From: Pseudocercospora fijiensis CIRAD86
Lineage: Eukaryota > Ascomycota > Dothideomycetes > Mycosphaerellales > Mycosphaerellaceae
DNA length: 64,000 nucleotides
Assembly (NCBI RefSeq): GCF_000340215.1
Contig: NW_006921532.1
Location: forward strand, 11,509,501-11,573,500
Reading direction: 5' to 3'
Shown here: piece by piece, positions 62,178-64,000 of the stretch
Layout of the letters: each line of letters starts with the position of its first letter
Numbering within the stretch: the stretch's first letter is position 1
The notes under the pieces: generated by a model
What the model was told of the DNA's origin: nothing
Databases searched by the model: none
The model's input: the letters and a program-made list of their open reading frames with translations, nothing else
Program-made: the position numbers and the translations under genes

Positions 62178-62876
62178 CTTAGTAGAGTGCTATTCTTTTT
62201 GCATTTTGCGTCCTAGATATTGTCTTTGCGTTGATAGGGCGTGTAGACATGCGTGGTCGAGTTTTGGAAGGTAGGAGGCGTACGGAGGAGGAAAATCTTT
62301 TGGATTTTGTCTATATTACATATACTCAAGAAGCAGACAGAAGTCACCGTAGATCTAAGAGACGCTAACGCTGTTTACATCATGCAATCCTTATACAAGT
62401 AATTATATTATACTCCACGAGTATCAGATCCATCTCTCTAGCCCATAGACTATAGATCTGTTTCTATCCTAAATCTTATACCTGACCGAAATGCTGTCTG
62501 TCGCTTACATATCCCTTCTTCCTGCTTCCTTCCTCTCCTTCTTACATGAAATGCTTGCTCACCCAACTAGAAATGTGCTGTGATTATGTACAATCGGATC
62601 TCAATCCTGATCCAAGCCCAAGAAAGGACCTCCCAAGAGAGCACGTATGCCCCGACCTCCCTCAAAAAAAGATCGTTCCCAAAATCTTCATGGGAAAGAT
62701 GTTGATAAGAATACAAAAAATAACATGCACGCTCATGTCGCTCGCTCTCCATCGTAAAACAAAGTAATGATGATTGTCATCTTCGAGTAGTGTTGCGGTC
62801 TTGCGGTGCTTTGCATGCACATGACTCGGGCGGTTCGTGGATGTGCGCCTCAGGAGGCGTACCACATCTATCGCTA
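62178..62876. other. Intergenic downstream of tRNA-Asp
   Basis: 700 bp, partly AT-rich (62320-62480). No gene recognised. The right end is the 3' flank of the coiled-coil gene on the minus strand. Confidence 0.45.
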
Positions 62877-64000
62877 TCACCGCATCAATCCTTCAGCTTT
62901 CTCCCTCTCCTGAGCCATTTCCGCTTGCAATTTGCGCATCTGCTGCAGCGCCGTATCGCGTTCGGTTTGAAGCTCGGCGACTTCCATTTGCGATTTGTTG
63001 ACTCGTTCGACGACCGTTTGAACGTCTTCTTCGGCTTCGCGGAGGAGACCTTCAAGTTCTCGGACTTTGCGTTCGAGCAACTGTGTCCGGCTCATTTCGA
63101 GCAGACTTGTCTCGCTGAGTTTTTTGCTTCCTAGCCTGGGACTCTTCTTAAGGAGTGGTGATGAGGGTGCAAGCTTGTTCCAATCTGGTATCGATATCGT
63201 CAGGCGCGAAAGGTGTGGTGACTTGGCCTCTTCGATACGTTTCACTTCAGCATCATGGTTGGCGAGGGTCGTCTCGGAGTGTTGTTGAGCTGCTAAAACA
63301 CTGTCCTCCATGCCAGCGAGACGTTTCTGCATATCCTCGATCTGCCTTGTTGACTCTCGCTGCTCATATTCACCTTTGGCAACAGCGGCAGCAAGCCGAT
63401 CACGAAGCTTGGCATTGATTTGCACTTGACTTTCCAGTTCTTCGGCAAGCTCGTCCATGCGATCGGCCAATTTTAGCAATTCGTCTGATGTGCCATCGTT
63501 GGCGGCATGGGCTCGTTGACGATATTCTGCCGCAACTTGCCGAGCATGATCCCTTTCCTTCTCAGCTCGGGTGATGCTCAACCGCAATTGGTCGTCATCC
63601 TCGTCACCAAATTGACTCGACGCCGAAGGTGCGCTGAGCTCGTCCTTGTCTTGCAAGATGATCCTTAGACCACGAGTCTCCTGCTCTGCACGATCCAGAT
63701 CCATCTTGAGTCCAGAAAGATTCTTCTCATATTGCCACTTCTGCTCGAGAGCATCTTCGGTTCGTTTTCGCAGAGTGCTCACTTCATCCTTCAGGAACGA
63801 CACCTCCTTTGCGTAGGCAGTCCGTTTGGGTGTAATGTTCTCAGCTCTGCTTTTCTCAATGGCCATCTTTTTGACAGCTCGTGCGTGGTCTTTCTGTTGC
63901 CCCTCATAACGCCTGATGAGGAGTTTGAGGGCCTTGTGCAATGCATCACGCTGGTCCTCAATCTCTTTGACACCATCTGCTGAAATGCCAACAGACCCGG
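62877..64000 (-). CDS. Coiled-coil protein, 3' part only (5' end outside window)
   Basis: The minus-strand frame is open from the right window edge to a stop at 62877; at least 373 residues seen, with no start codon. Nearly the whole length is heptad-rich coiled coil (KEIEDQRDALHKALKLLIRR at the edge, then repeated Leu/Glu/Lys/Arg blocks). It is interrupted by a Ser/Pro patch, SIPDWNKLAPSSPLLKKSPR, about 120 residues from the end. It ends in another coil. The pattern resembles large fungal coiled-coil proteins of uncertain role (cortical or spindle-pole scaffolds). The end of the window cuts the gene, so domains at the N-terminus are unknown. Confidence 0.75.
   Translation of the reverse strand, partial: GSVGISADGVKEIEDQRDALHKALKLLIRRYEGQQKDHARAVKKMAIEKSRAENITPKRTAYAKEVSFLKDEVSTLRKRTEDALEQKWQYEKNLSGLKMDLDRAEQETRGLRIILQDKDELSAPSASSQFGDEDDDQLRLSITRAEKERDHARQVAAEYRQRAHAANDGTSDELLKLADRMDELAEELESQVQINAKLRDRLAAAVAKGEYEQRESTRQIEDMQKRLAGMEDSVLAAQQHSETTLANHDAEVKRIEEAKSPHLSRLTISIPDWNKLAPSSPLLKKSPRLGSKKLSETSLLEMSRTQLLERKVRELEGLLREAEEDVQTVVERVNKSQMEVAELQTERDTALQQMRKLQAEMAQEREKAEGLMR

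Noticed and set aside
1..64000. CRISPR arrays, bacterial operons, rRNA genes, biosynthetic gene cluster
   Set aside because: None seen; the genome is eukaryotic, and no PKS, NRPS or terpene cyclase frame is present.

Overview
The window is nuclear DNA of a filamentous ascomycete (Pezizomycotina). The evidence is dense protein-coding genes on both strands, short introns (about 47-114 nt) with GT..AG ends and CTAAC/CTGAC-type branch sites, and proteins typical of this group: a CRY-DASH photolyase, membrane-anchored GH3 beta-glucosidase, fasciclin protein, sugar-porter MFS transporters, NRK1, SPO22/ZIP4 and a p150 dynactin homologue. A Dothideomycete is my guess from overall protein character; I cannot prove it. 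Exon joins below were worked out by hand from splice sites and reading frame.

Layout. 1-300 is AT-rich, RIP-like DNA. Then: HMG-CoA lyase, a SAM37/metaxin-like mitochondrial import protein, a 4-exon sugar transporter, tRNA-Gly(GCC), a short RBR-type ubiquitin ligase, a CNL1-like BLOC-1 subunit inside a gene-poor stretch (8.5-12 kb), a two-domain fasciclin protein, CRY-DASH, PIG-U (GPI transamidase), pescadillo/NOP7, a frameshifted 3-hydroxyisobutyrate dehydrogenase, a class-C beta-lactamase-fold hydrolase, a DHA1/ZIFL-like MFS carrier, an ankyrin remnant, and a GH3 beta-glucosidase. After 31.6 kb: an unknown acidic protein, a Nup53-type nucleoporin divergent from a bHLH factor, a transaldolase-like enzyme divergent from a second sugar transporter, a second RBR protein, a triple-KH RNA-binding protein, NRK1, an ARMH3-like protein divergent from a DUF726/TMCO4-type protein, a small PPxY membrane protein, p150 dynactin, SPO22/ZIP4, an unknown two-TM protein, an unusual tRNA-Asp, and the 3' part of a coiled-coil gene that leaves the window.

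Most genes are unrelated housekeeping neighbours; I see no biosynthetic cluster. The only suggestive pairing is the transaldolase with the divergent sugar transporter.

The most unusual object is at 62027-62177. It is a tRNA-Asp(GTC) gene with the ordinary 37/38 intron (16 nt) and, in addition, a 63-nt insertion between T-stem positions 49 and 50. That insertion has every hallmark of a spliceosomal intron (GTACGT start, TGACTAAC branch site, TTGCAG end), and its exact removal restores a perfect T-stem. Other points worth checking are the double-frameshift dehydrogenase, a 13-bp perfect hairpin at 3952-3983, and a 14-bp tandem repeat carrying a CACGTG E-box in the transaldolase/transporter promoter.
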